Shown here piece by piece: positions 45,580 through 57,827 of a stretch of DNA of 64,000 nt (positions are counted from its first letter, which is position 1; every line of letters starts with the position of its first letter). This DNA is from Pseudisothecium myosuroides. Taxonomy: Eukaryota > Streptophyta > Bryopsida > Hypnales > Lembophyllaceae. The translations under genes and the position numbers were made by a program. The stretch is from the NCBI GenBank assembly GCA_951799445.1, contig OX637290.1, positions 34,032,987-34,096,986 on the forward strand, given 5' to 3'. A model generated the notes under the pieces. That model ran no database searches, was not told the origin of the DNA, and worked only from the letters and a program-made list of their open reading frames with translations.

Positions 45580-45695
45580 GAATTCCAGCTTGATTACGTA
45601 TAGTGTGGATTTGATTTGGTATTTGTGTTGTATTGACTTACTATATATATATGCGTGGATTTGATTGGTGTATACCTCGACTCGCCTAGAGTTAG

Positions 45696-47555
45696 ATGCC
45701 ACCAAAGTCTTCAAAATCCCCGAGACCCAAAAGGGTAGCACGACCGAGAGGCGGAGGCGGGAGTTCGTCCCGACTAACGCCACCAACATCCCCTACGGCA
45801 TCAATCCGGGAAGACCTTAATTCGCCCGAACCCCTAATAAGGGTAGGCTCACCGGGGAATATAGAAGAGGAAATCCACCTCCCCGAACCTGTCGAAAGAG
45901 TAAGTGCGTCGGACTCATCCGGGGAGATGGACGGCCACGAGCCTCTTAAACCTCCTGCTCCGCTCAACGCCGACGATGTTCCGCCAGCAGCGCCCTTTGT
46001 ACTAGACATCGATTCGATGATGCTACCAAGAAGATTGCCCATCGTGGTACCGGAAGGACTGCGGGAAGTGCCTATCCCTCACAACCTACCCAGGTTTTCG
46101 GGGGATAGGGACGATGATCCCACAGCCCACGTGAAAAAGTTCGAGGAAGCTCTCATATCCAGTCTGGTCACTAACCCTGGCTACTATTTGATTTGGTTCC
46201 CCAGCACGTTGGTAGGAGCAGCTTACTCATGGTATTGATCTCATGGCGAAGGTGTGTTTACCACATACCAGCAACTTCAGACGGCCTTCCTCCGGAAGTT
46301 CCGACCGGCAACGGGGCAACAACATGCTCTGGCCGCCCTGGACCGAATCCGTAAGGACTTCACGGAGGGTGTGACTTCCTACATCACGAGATTTCAAATG
46401 GTATGTACTCGTTTCGTAGGTAATCTACTCAACAACGACACAATTCGATACTACTTCATCAAGGGGATTAACAACCCTCCACTCATCCGAGACATTCTGG
46501 CACGTAGGCCAGAAACTCTCGAGGACGCTGTCCGCGCAACGTACGATGTCGAACTCATCGAAAAGGAGAACGATCGGATGGTACGGCAAGGGTTGGACCC
46601 CATCCCAGCTTTCATCCTGGTCCATAACCAAGGGATAAGTATGGGGCCGTACCACTCGACCACCCTCAAGGTAAATCCACTATCTACCCACGAATCCATG
46701 CTAACGCTAACCGCGCCTGTCGATGAGTTACGAACAGAGATGCGGCAAGCTTCGGGGGAGATGACGCGAGTGGTGCGCGAGCTGGCCGATCAAATGGCGT
46801 TTCTAGTTCGAGGACAAGCCCCGCCAGCTCGCCCCAGATACCATGAATCGGGTCAACACGCAACCACCATGTGGTGCAACCATTGTGGCCAGAAAAATCA
46901 CACGCCTCCCTTCTATTCGCTGTTGAAGGACGATCCTCCACCACCACGACCGCGAGAGCCACAGCCGTATCGACATCCCAATGCCGCATGTCAGGGACGA
47001 TCCAACCCCGCTGACGGATGTCCCGCTTGCAAGAGGCGACATGCTCCAGGCGACTGTTGGGCTCAAAACAACATCAGGTGCGAACGTTGTGATGGCCCCC
47101 ACCCCACGATCCGGTGTACAACGGCGGATAGAGTCATTCCATTGGAATTTCCTAAAGCAGACTACGCCAAGCAGGCGCAAGACAACCAGAGAGGCGTCCG
47201 CTTTGCCGACCCCGTTGTGTCAACCGGACCACCAAATATGTACTATGACCATGCCAACAACAGACAGACACAAAAATCCCCAGCGGCAGTCCAAACTGCC
47301 CAAGGTACCATTCCGTTGAACTCAGCCTTGCCCCCACAAGTGACACAGGATGCGAGGTTTGTGGCAGCCACCATGGCAGAGTCCTCTAGGGCTCATGAGT
47401 GTCATCGGAATATGTACGTCGCAGTTGAACCCAAGGGAGTCAAGCCGGCGAAGGATACCTCACGTCAAGAAGTTGCCCGCTCTCGTAGTCACGAGAGGAG
47501 GAGCACAAACGATCCCTCCTCCACTACCCGAGCCTGGAATTATAGATTCCCCTGA
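45696..47555 (+). pseudogene. Retrotransposon gag with one in-frame stop
   Basis: ATG 45696. The capsid-like region (plant Retrotrans_gag type: FSGDRDDDPTAHVKKFEEAL ... AAYSWY, then FTTYQQLQTAFLRKF ... YITRFQMVC) is split by TGA at 46236-46238, with the same frame on both sides. Toward the C-terminus are zinc-knuckle-like C-x2-C-x3-H-x4-C motifs (CPACKRRHAPGDC and CERCDGPHPTIRC) and one degenerate knuckle (CNHCGQKNH). It would assemble the retroelement particle. With the stop, only a truncated N-terminal piece is made unless it is read through. Confidence 0.82.
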
Positions 47556-48939
47556 CTCTAGTTCCCATAGTGGCATTCCCCAAGAATCCTCTCAAGACTC
47601 CCCTCAGTTCTCTGACCTCCAAAGTACACTAAGGGACACGGCGAAGGAGGTACGCTCCCACGAGAATCTCCCCACTCGCACTGAGATGGACAAGAACGAA
47701 TACCAATTCGTCCAGCAGGGAGATGCCTTCCCTCCCAGGGTTCTTCCCCATCGGCCTAAAGCCTGAAGAACTAACAACCCCTCTGGCCCCTATGACTTGT
47801 GGGGGGATTTGGCACACACCAAAGCAAACATTTCCTTTGGACAGCTGGTCAAGACCTCTCCCACCTTACGCAAGCAGCTAAAGGAGGGGGCCACCATTCC
47901 CCGCGCTCCTAAGCTCGCCTCTATTAACCGAGTTGCGTCCCAAGTCATCCCCGAAGAACTGGAGTCTGACCTTGAAGAGTCTACCCCACTAGTCAAGACG
48001 TCCCGCAAGAACCTTCAAACCACTTTGGAAAGCTTTGAAGCGGTGGAGATTGAGGTCGAAATAGTCGACAAAATCATCCCCCGGACCCTAGTGGATGACG
48101 GTAGCGGCGTCAACATCATGCCAGCCTATACTATGCGCAAGTTAGGTCTAGAAATTACGCACCCTTCTTGCGTGACCCTCAAATGCGCTGATCAATGATC
48201 GGTCAAGACCATTGGCCGAATCAAAGACCTCCGGATTCAGACCGAGGGAGTCGATTACATTGTCACCTTTGAAGTCTTGCCACTCAACAAGGAGGCCACC
48301 AGTCCCTACCCATTACTCTTGGGTCAGGGGTTCCTTCGCCAATGTGGCGGGGTGGTAGACTAGGGGAAGGCCCAACCCACCTTCACCTACGGGCCAAACG
48401 AGGCAAGGACGAAGATACCAATTGTCTCCAACGACTCAGCTCTACGGGGGCCCCAAGAGTTCGTATACACCACCATCCAAACTATGCAGGCCTCGACAAC
48501 CACTGACCTAGGTAAGATGAAATGCTTAGGCTTAGATCTGTATGGGTTGGAAGACAATACGCCATTCGAGGAATGGCTTCAAGAGCACCCCGATTCCAGC
48601 GAAGATGCGTTGGTCATCATCTGCACCTCCGCAGTTCAAAACGATCCAAGCACCGCACAAAGTACAGCTATCGAAGTCTCCACCGATAGCTTGGATCCAG
48701 AGGACGAAGCCGAATTAGCTCCTACACCAGGATCCGATCGGAGAATGGTACCCAACCACGAGGTCAAGGCGAAGGTCAACCACCACCTTGCAGACGATCA
48801 CCGAGTCCGACACGTCCCACACCGAATAGTTGCTCCACGGCCACCACGTTGGCTGCAACTCGGTCTTGAGGGGACATGGACAGCCTTCACTGTCATGACT
48901 TCAGGTATCACTCTTCCCCACCAACGCGGCCCGCTTTGA
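47556..48939 (+). pseudogene. Decayed retropepsin and linker region
   Basis: Lies in the +1 frame relative to gag, which it overlaps from about 47350. The protease core is visible as RTLVDDGSGVNIMPAY (family motif D-S/T-G, here DDGSG) and LLLGQGFLRQ. In-frame stops at 47764, 48196 and 48361 inactivate it. Sequence after 48484 is hydrophilic with no YxDD, RNase H or integrase signature. Confidence 0.7.
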
Positions 48940-50285
48940 ATCACATGTTCCCATTGCTCTGCACCTCCTAGAAACCATTACTGCGACACGGGAGGAACAT
49001 TGGTCGCACCCAGCAACGCCCCCCACGTCAGGGGCGAAGATCTACCTCCAACTTCAAACACGGTACTACCTGCACTAAGGTCTATTCCAAACACGTCCGA
49101 GCCGATGCGCTGCCACCTCCAAGAGGTCGAAGATGGTGACCCGCAACCAGGGGACTATCTCAGTGACGAGGACAACAACCCTTTTGCGACCCGCAATTTC
49201 CCATTCAACTGTCATCCTCCAGAGGGGTAGATTCCGGGAGTACATGGTGAATGGGGAGAAGTCCTAGAGCTGACCAACGAGGAAGAGATTGCCGAGACCT
49301 TGTCGGCCATGCACGAGGTAGCAACAGCCTCTGTTGGAGTCATCCCGTATGGAATACACAATGCCTCGCACGCTTGGCAGCAGCAAGTAAGGCTCTAGAA
49401 GCGCCACGGGGGCAGGAGGAGGACGAGCTGCAGCCACTGGTAAGTCCTGCAGCACCTACTACTCCTGATAACCAAGAGCAACCACCCACTGGCCAGGTAC
49501 GAGGTATCTCTGCCACAACTCTCTTCCAAACCATAGCTTGTTGGTTTCTGGGCGCCTAAACCATAATTGGTTACGATTATTAATGATATAAGGTTAGCCT
49601 TATATTATAGATGATTGTGTAAAAGGCCTATTTAGCCCTCCAAACAAAAAAAATTAATAGCTAACCTCTTATTATTCACGACGGATAGTAAGAAAGCTAG
49701 AAAAAACCCCAAAAAATACCAAAAAAATGAAAGCTTGAAAAACCATTGGAAATCCTAAAAAAGTTAAAGGTTCTAAAAGTTCACTATTGCATGATCTCCC
49801 AAATCCCTATGGGATTTTAGAATTAGGAAAAAACACAGAGTGGTGGTTGTTATTTTGGGGCCAGGTCAAGATTTTAACATTCTCCACTTTCTGGCACAGA
49901 GTGGTGGTTGTTATTTCGGGACTAATCCATCTACCCTTTGGGGAAGAATCAAGAATATTAAGATTCTTGAGGATGGTTCACATCTAACGTAAAAATAAAA
50001 GCCGCGGGGCCAAAAGCCGCAAAGCCAACCAACTTTGTTGACCGTTCTAGCTTGCCTAACTCTCAGTAGGACAGGAATACGTCGAGTGTGTTGGGAATTG
50101 CTCACACTTGAGCCCAACACATGAGTGTGTTGGGAACTGTTCAGACCTGAGCCCAACACATCACCAACCTGTCAGAGTTAGCGTCATGTGGAAGACAGAT
50201 GACCTTTCACTTAGATTAGGTACTTGTCAGACCGTCATAATAGAAGCCACATAGTCGGATGAAAGGGCGGCTGAAAGTTGACACT
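48940..50285 (+). other. Internal region without recognisable pol
   Basis: Fragmentary ORFs (49000-49230, 49251-49559) with no known domain, then AT-rich DNA. A short stem TATAAGG/CCTTATA occurs near 49590. An inverted/direct repeat around TGTGTTGGGAA ... CCCAACACA lies at 50085-50160. Confidence 0.5.
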
Positions 50286-50287
50286 TG

Positions 50288-50575
50288 TCCCTTGCTAGAC
50301 CGTCGAACCTGCTGATATGCTAACGAGGCGGCTAGTTTAAGAAGGGGCATTGGCGCTCGTCCCTTGCTAGACTGTCGTACCTGCCGATGTGCTAATGAGG
50401 CGGCTAGTTTAAGAAGGGGCATTGGCGCTCGTCCCTTGCTAGACCGTCGAACCTGCCGATGTGCTAACGAGGCGGCTAGTTTAAGAAGGGGCCTTGGCGT
50501 TCGTCCCTTGCTAGACCGTCGAACCTGCCGATGTGCTAACGAGGCGGCTAGTTTAAGAAGGGGCACTAGATACTA
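50288..50575 (+). repeat. 72-bp minisatellite, four units, open on both strands
   Basis: Unit of 72 bp (CGTCCCTTGCTAGACCGTCG, then ACCTGCCGATGTGCTAACGA and GGCGGCTAGTTTAAG). Because 72 is a multiple of three, a 24-residue repeat stays open on each strand (minus: LLKLAASLAHRQVRRSSKGR). This is probably a by-product of unit length and not a protein. Confidence 0.85.
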
Positions 50576-51160
50576 GACCGTTGTAATAATGCAGAAGGCT
50601 TAAAAAACGGCTAGTTTAGGACTGACACCTTACATCATGTCCCCCACGTTAGGGTATAAGAATGGGGGGGGCAGCCCTCGTACTTTTAAGCTACTGGCAG
50701 CGTCATGTGCAGGTTCCGCTCAAGTAACACATGGACCATGGATGGTTCAACCCGCCAACAGTCTTACCAGTCGCGCTTCAGATCAAAATTCTCTGTGTTG
50801 AGAAACGCAGCTTCTCCCACTTCCTCATCTCTCACTTTGATTTTAATTTCTTCCTTCGTGTGCTTCAGCATCCTTGGCCTGTGCAGATTCCCGTTGTTAA
50901 CTATGGAGAGATCTGGGAAAGCATCATCTACGTCCTAGTTTAGCGTTCTCTCGAACATCGGAGTGATTTCACAGTCTTCGGGCACCGGCGCCCTTCTATC
51001 TTCCCCCTGCCTGTCTTCGTTATCTTCTCCTTGCTTGATCCCTACATGTCGTCCTTGGTTCACATTCTTCCTCTTGTTCAGTCTCCTCAGGCTTCTTCTT
51101 TTTCAAACCCTGCCCTGGCAAGACGATACGTCAGTTCACCATTTGCAGTTACATAGAATC

Positions 51161-51805
51161 ATGCCAGGAAAGAGAGACGAGTTCCGGGAGCAGTCGCCCT
51201 CGGAATCATCATTACAATCAACACCGTCGTCTTCTTCCCTGCCATTTTATCTAGTTGGATCTACCGTAGGGCCATCTTCACCAACACCGGCAACAGCAGC
51301 AGAGGTGGAAGAAGAGGCCCTAACACAACCCCTTACCGAAGTTCAGTCACTATCAACAGAAACCTCCACACCACCAAAGCTTCTAATGCGCCAGCCATCG
51401 GAGGAGCAGACATCGGACCCAGCAGCTCGTGCTGTTGAAGAAGAACCTGAGCCTCCCCAGCCCAACCCACGCCAAAGACGCCGCGAGGAAGGGGAGCAAC
51501 CTCACCGCAGCCCATCTCCGCGTTATAATCCATGGGGCATCCAAATGGCTGGCTTGGAACCAAACCAGGCATTTGCACTCCTGGTGCAAAACCTGCGAGA
51601 TGAGGAAACAGGCGAAGATACTATACTCTTGCGCCAATTCGTCAACCCAAACGATAGCATTATCATCGAGAACCCGGATGACGAAGTCCACAGATTCACG
51701 CTAAGGGGGCCCTTGGAGATTCTCCCTAGGCATGACCGAGCGCTTTGCATCATCCAGATTGTGATAAGCTTGACCGCATTCCTGGGTATCATGCAAGATC
51801 CCTGA
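51161..51805 (+). CDS. Pro/Glu-rich ORF near the 3' end of the internal region
   Basis: A 214-residue ORF from ATG 51161, with the frame open from 50963. The N-terminal two thirds are low complexity (S, T, P, E). The C-terminal part is ordered: WGIQMAGLEPNQAFALLVQN, then LRDEETGED, LLRQFVNPND and FTLRGPLEILPRHDRALC. I do not recognise the family. A run of 28 A starts 42 nt after the stop, so this could be a retroposed transcript or the element's own 3' ORF. Confidence 0.4.
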   Translation: MPGKRDEFREQSPSESSLQSTPSSSSLPFYLVGSTVGPSSPTPATAAEVEEEALTQPLTEVQSLSTETSTPPKLLMRQPSEEQTSDPAARAVEEEPEPPQPNPRQRRREEGEQPHRSPSPRYNPWGIQMAGLEPNQAFALLVQNLRDEETGEDTILLRQFVNPNDSIIIENPDDEVHRFTLRGPLEILPRHDRALCIIQIVISLTAFLGIMQDP

Positions 51806-51847
51806 TCTCCTCGACATTCCTTGTCTCACCCTTGTATATATTTAATC

Positions 51848-52090
51848 AAAAAAAAAAAAAAAAAAAAAAAAAAATCCTTGCCACTGTGCAACAGGGGAGG
51901 GACCGGTCCGGCACCGGCACCGGCTTATATACCACCGAAGCAGATCGACGGACGTCTTCCGCCGCGGCAGCCGGCAACCTGTAGACCGCAGCTTCATCGT
52001 GGTAAAGATACCTCAATTTTCCTTTGGCGACCCAGGTTTGAACCTCGAGCCAGGCACCGGGGCGGCCCCAATCTGAGCTAGTGACAAGAT
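51848..52090 (-). mobile_element. tRNA-derived SINE-like unit
   Basis: On the minus strand, an A box (TAGCTCAGATTGG, 52080-52068) and a B box (GGTTCAAACC, 52044-52035) match the Pol III internal promoter. The spacing of 23 nt is somewhat shorter than in most tRNAs. The unit then runs about 160 bp to a 28-nt T run (A run on plus, 51848-51875). A SINE ending in T is unusual, so the A run may instead belong to the plus-strand ORF. No duplication found. Confidence 0.5.
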
Positions 52091-52229
52091 GGCAAGAAAT
52101 GCTGCGGCCTCCACGACGGAAGACACTTTTACAAGTGAAGCTCCCGAGCATTGAGGTCTCAGACCACTTGTCTTTTCCATTTATGCTTTTCCTTTCTGTT
52201 TTCTTTTTTCTTTTATTTCATCTCATTAG

Positions 52230-52442
52230 TCCAAACTCACTCCGTTGAGGGAGGAAGGCGGGTTTGAAATATTTTTTATCTATAGTGTCCCGATTTGCTG
52301 TATCAAAGGAGGATAGGGGTTTCTCTCTCTACTTCTATCTCCCCCTTAGATCCAAACTCACTCCGTTGAGGGCGGATGGCGGGTTTTTCTTACATTTTAT
52401 ATCTATAGATCCAAGTCGACTCCGTTCGAGGCGGATGGGGAA
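52230..52442 (+). repeat. Degenerate tandem repeat, three units
   Basis: Units keyed by CCAAACTCACTCCGTTGAGG and GGCGGATGG(C)GGGTTT, about 55-100 bp apart. Confidence 0.65.
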
Positions 52443-52761
52443 ACAACAAGAAAATTAATAACTAGAATAAATAGAAAATGAACAAAAATATGAATGATAA
52501 GTCTACGGGGGTCAAACTTCCTTTGACAACCCCTAGCCTTTCCACTTGGAAGGTGGACTACTCCCTCTGCTCTCTTTCCCCCTGTCAGTTAATCCATCAA
52601 GAGTCTCTTGATAGGAATAACATCCTTTTAGATAGAGTCACATCTTGGTTTCTAGTCTGTCATTAGGTTTGATCTCGAAATTGACCGTGTACCCAAATAG
52701 TGGTAGCAAGAGATGCTGGGTCCTCATGATTTTGCAAATCATACCGTAGATGGCCGCCATA

Positions 52762-55700
52762 TGTGAGCTCCCAATTTGTCACTTGGGACTCGTAGAATTA
52801 TTTTTTTGGAAATTTGCAATTTAAAGTTGATAAAAGTATACAAAAATCCATAAAAAGAGTGTAGAACCGAAATAGGGTTGTGTCATACCCATTATAGTAT
52901 TTGGTCTAGATTTGTGTTTTTTACTTAGAATCCCCCAAACCTTGCCTAAAAATAGTATAGAAATAACGAAAAGGTTAGATTTGGAGGATTCAAGTCACAC
53001 AGCCCCAAAGGGCTAAATCCCACCATGAATGTGGTGATTCATGGCTAGGTCGGTCCGAGGTATCCACAGCGAGGCCACTAGGTCGGGTCCTAGAGTTAGA
53101 TTTAGAATTCCCCATTAGATCGACGAATTCCCAAAATCCCGATTGTTAGCATGCAGGAGCCACTCACGCAAGACCGGGCCCGTAGAGGAATCTATAGCCC
53201 AAGGATGGTGTTCTAGGGTGAATCCCATGCCAGGAGTCCAACGGCAAAATCGGTTCGCCAAGATTCCTCCACCTGCAGAAGATTCCCGCACCGTCGCTAA
53301 TTCAAGGAGATGTCCAGTTTAAATCTCCATTGACCAATCGTGCCAGGTACGGAAACACACCCGCACGTCTTTCATGCGACTCCCTGAGAGGTCACGTGAA
53401 AAATCCCGGCATCTTCCGACTTGCAAAAGAACCTTTTTCCGGGTGGTCAACCCTCCTAACCTCCAACGGGAATTTCATGGAAATTACCCAGGTTACAATA
53501 AAATCTCACTAAAAATTAGACTAGCTTGTTTTATGTTAATAATGCGCTCCGTGAAGTTTCACGACATTCCAATAGCGGCAAGTACCCGAACCGGCGAGAT
53601 TCCTCGGGAATTAACCACGTGGCGGGGTCTCCGCCACGTTGACCGGCATTCCGGGACCATACGATGGCGAAACGAAGTCAACCAAAAGTCCTTCCCGACT
53701 CTCTCGCACCTACCGGAGACCCTAGGCTATTCACATTTCTCAAAATAGGAGACCCCCAAGATCTAGGATTTTACCACAATTTGGTTTTTAAACTAAATTA
53801 GCCTACGATGGGTTTTTGGCCTCGGTACGAGGGGCAGGGAGATCGAAGACTAAACACGGCGTTCTGGATCCAACGGCGCAATCCGTTTGGCGATTGGAGC
53901 TAATCTCCAAAAGTTAGGATGTTGGTCTAGCATAGATGGTAGAAGTAGAAATTTAGGATGTAGGATGAAAATCTTTGAGGATGAGGATGAAAATCCCCGT
54001 TGATAAGGTTACCTTAGAACTCTAGAGGGAGGGGTGAGCCCTTGGAAACCTATATAAGGGCCCCATTTCTCTCTCTAGAACACCCCCAATTCTTGTTTTG
54101 GGTCCGTGGGTCCAAGTTATTTTGGATATTTTGGCGTTTCAAGCCAAAAACCTCTACGGTGTTTTTGGAGCACTTTTTTGCTCCATTGTTGCTAGATTTC
54201 AAGCTTTGAAGGTCCTTGGGGGTCCTTCTACCTTGCTTTGTGTACTCTTTTGTGCAGTTTTTTGTACTTTGTTGTAAGTGGAGAGCCTCTCTCTCCCTCT
54301 TGTACGTGTTGTGATCTAACTTTTGAAGTTAAGAGTCTTTTGTTTTGTATCTTGCACTAATCCTAAAGTCACCCCCCACCGTACCTTGGCGATGCCGCTT
54401 TGGGGGGCCTTTAGCGTGTGAGCGTTGTGTTGCCACGTGATCTAACTTGCCAGTTTTCCCCTTTGTAGTTTTTCTTACACCCTCTTCTAATCTTCTCCTT
54501 GTTGAGTGGACCCCCTCCGGGACGGCAAAGCTTTGGACCTCCTTATACATGTTTTGTGAAGTTTTCTCCAAACCCTCTTCTAATCTTCTACTTGTTGAGT
54601 GGACCCCCCTCCGGGACGGCGAAGCTTTGACCCTGTGTGTATGTTTTTTTTAAAAGTTTAGTCTTCCCTCTTCTAAAGTCTCTCTCCTTGTGTGGACCCC
54701 CCTTGGAAACGGCGAAGCTTTGAACTAGTGACAAGGTAGAAGTCCTAAAGCGTGTGTTAAAAGTGTAGACGGCAGAGCTTTGAACCCCCGGGGTGTCAAA
54801 AAGTCCTAAAGTTGGTGTTAAAACCAATTTGACGGCGAAGCTTTGCACCTACCCCGTGTTTAGTTCCAAAGTCTAGTTTCCAAGACCTTTGTGGAAACCT
54901 CCAGAGTTTAGCTTCCAAGATATGTAGGTTCCTTTGCATTTGTCTAGTGTAGTGTCTTCCAAAGTTTTATTTAGTTTAGTTGTTTCCAATGTCTAAGTAA
55001 GTTTAGTACCCCCGAAGGTTTATTCCCCCCTAGCCTTAGCAAAAATCCAGTCTTAAAATAGCCTTAGCAAAAAATCCAGTTTTTTTAGCCTAGCCGGAAA
55101 TCCTAAAATAGCCTTAGCAAAAAATCCAGTCTGAAATTAGCCTTAGCAAAAATCCAGTCTTAAATTAGCCTTAGCAAAAATCCAATCTTAAAATAGCCTT
55201 GCAAAAAATCCTAAAATAGCCTTAGCAAAAAATTCAGTCTTTTTAGTCTAGCCGGAAATCCAGTTTTATACAGCCAGCAACGTCGGGACCAGCATACAGC
55301 AGCAACATCAGGACCAGCTACAGCAGCAACATCGGAGCCAGCCAGCAGCAGCAACATCGGGAGCCAGTCAGCGGAAAAAAAAAAACATATTAAAAAATTA
55401 ATTAATTAATTAAATTAAATTCTGACCAGCCCCCAGCCAGCCAGCCCGAAGCCAGCCAGCCGGGAGGCCGGTGGGCAGGCTCGGTGGTCCAGCACCCTCC
55501 CCAGCATGGTTGCTCTTTTTTGAACTCAATTTTTTTGGTCTTTTGGGTTTTGGTTTTTTGGGTTCTCTCAAACTAACGCAAAAATCAGACCTAAAATACA
55601 ACAAAGATGTGGGACTAACCTATTACTAGCTAGGGAAGGAGTAGGATTAGGGTCTAAACCAAAAAGGGAGAAGGGAGAAAAGAGCAGAGCACCACCGTAC

Positions 55701-57822
55701 CTGCACACAAAATTGTTTCACCACTCACACCTACACACAATGGAAGGAAATTAGGGGGAAGGATGTGTTATAGGAGTGGAGAGGAGAGAGACGATAAATA
55801 GTGCCTAGCTAGGAGATTAGGTAGGAAATCTAGAAGAACTCCTTGCAACCGTTGGGAGGAGGATTAGGATGACACAAAGCAAAGTTGCGTAAGAGGGTAG
55901 GAGGCTCAATTAAAACTTTACGAAGTTTGAGACTAGAAGCGTAAGACCACCATCACCACGGTTGGTGGAATAGTTCAAGAGTAGAAGGAGAGGAGGAGAG
56001 AAAGAAAAGGAGAAGGAAATGGGGGGAAAGGGTTAGAACATCATACGTGTAACGTTCCCTTTTCTACAAATTAAGCCGTGGGCCTTGGAAAAAAATAAAA
56101 TAAAATAAATACAAACCGTAACACAAAAAAAAATAAAAGAAGACAATCACGAGTGGCCACCATGGAGCACGAGGACGCGCATGTGGACGGGGATGACGTC
56201 ATTTCCGACACTAGCAGTAACGAGGTGGGTCATTAAACTAATCCTAGTCGTTTCTCCCTAATTAGCATTTGTTTTCATAATCAGCCCTTAGAGCGTGATT
56301 AGCATCCGAGATTAGTGTAGATTAGAAGTTTAGATTCAAAAGTTGATAGATTGGGAATAGAGGTTTCCGAAAACATCTTATAATTAAGATTTGACCGTAA
56401 ATTGACCGCGTTAGGCTAAGTTAAGCGGTAGGAGGTAGGACGGAGGAATTTTGAATAAAATTTCATCCAAAAAGAACCATGGACGGAAATTAGGTTTAAA
56501 CTAGAAGGAGAATTTGGGAGTAAAATTAGGGATTAATTAGCAGTTAGAATTAGAATCAATTTACGCTTTTACTTTTTAAAAGTTAACCTTCTAAGGTCAA
56601 AATCTAGAGTTAACTTTGGGGAGTTAAAAAATAAAATTAATTTAGAACTTTAACTTAGGGGTTTAAACTCTCAAGTCGAATCTTAGGATAGGTTCATGTA
56701 AGAGTTTAGAGTTGATTAGGGAGTCAAAAATTAGAGTAGAAAGTAGAGGTCGACAGTAAAATTAAAAATCAACTTAGGAAGTAGATTTTTGAGTTAGGAA
56801 TAGAGTAAAAAGTAGAAGTCAAAACTTGGAGTAACATTTAGAGTTCATCTAGGATTAAAACGATAGGATTAAAGTTGGAAGTAGAAATTCAAAAGTCAAA
56901 AGTCAAAAGTTAAGATTAGAGTTAAAAGTTGAAACATAGAGTTCAAATTCAAGGGTAAATCCTAGAGTTAATTTAGGAGTAAAAACTTAGAGTTAAAAGT
57001 TAAAACATAGAGTTAAAATTCAAGGGTAAATCCTAGAGTTAATTTAGGAGTAAAAACTTAGAGTTAAAAGTTAAAACATAGAGTTAAAAGTTAAAACATA
57101 GAGTTAAAATTCAAGGATAAATCCTAGAGTTAATTTAGGAGTAAAAACTTAGAGTTAAAAGTTAAAACATAGAGTTAAAATTCAAAGGTAAATCTTAGAG
57201 TTAATTTAGGAGTAAAGACTTAGAGTTGAAGTCAGAACATAGAGTCAACTTTAGAAGGTAAACTTTAGAGTTAGTCTAGGAGTAAAAACTTGGAGTCAAA
57301 AGTCAAAACAAAGTCAAACGGTAGCATTAAGTTTTGAAGTTAAATTCTCTAATTAGTTTGGGAAGCTAAAAACCTAGAGTATACTTAGAAGTTAAAAGTT
57401 AGAGTAAGAATTGGAACTTTAGGGGTAGCTTTTAAAAGTAGAACTTCTAGGTGGAATCTTAGAAATCCAAGATAGTATTAGGGGTTCATGGAAGGAACAT
57501 AGGGGTTCCCCTTTTTACGTAGTTAGGAACGTTAGAAATGACGCCAACTACCCAGTCCACCCTCGACATAGGATAGATAATTAGGGAGTTAGAAATATAC
57601 CATTACCCCTGAGCTTGCAGTTACCTTGTGAGTTATTACATGCATTACTAATTATTCGCTGCCATCCACGAAACTTAGGAAACGTTAGCAAAAAAGATCC
57701 ATTGTTTGGAAGGTATAGTGGACCACGCTCACAACACCCCCATATATTAAAAAAGTGGATAAAGGCATAGAACCTGGTCGGTGTTTGCTCTATTACCAAG
57801 GGTGGGTAATCTAGCGCCCACA
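52762..57822 (+). repeat. 3' LTR of the inner element
   Basis: 5061 bp and near identical to the 5' LTR. It has an additional TTAGCCTTAGCAAAAATCC unit near 55165 and an altered count in the AT-rich array near 57080. TATA box at 54051-54057; mini-exon copy at 56162-56224. Confidence 0.9.
54051..54057 (+). promoter_or_regulatory. TATA box, 3' LTR
   Basis: TATATAAGGG in the same context as in the 5' LTR. It could drive read-out transcription toward 57.8 kb and beyond. Confidence 0.75.
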
Positions 57823-57827
57823 CCCAG

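Larger units (their letters stand above)
39482..57827 (+). mobile_element. Complete non-autonomous giant-LTR retrotransposon
   Basis: An 18,336-bp element (39487-57822) with CCCAG duplications at 39482-39486 and 57823-57827. It has a 5' LTR of 5013 bp, an internal region of 8262 bp and a 3' LTR of 5061 bp. The LTRs differ at few positions plus two tandem-unit indels, so insertion is fairly recent. The internal coding is a Met-less ORF, a gag with one stop and a decayed protease. I find no reverse transcriptase, RNase H or integrase motifs. This matches the LARD/TR-GAG concept, although these LTRs are unusually long. No obvious tRNA primer site follows the 5' LTR (GTTTTAGTGCGTC) and no purine tract precedes the 3' LTR. 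Confidence 0.88.

Noticed and set aside
50216..50576. Repetitive proteins on both strands of the 72-bp minisatellite
   Set aside because: Unit length divisible by three keeps frames open by itself; no start signal or conserved flanks.
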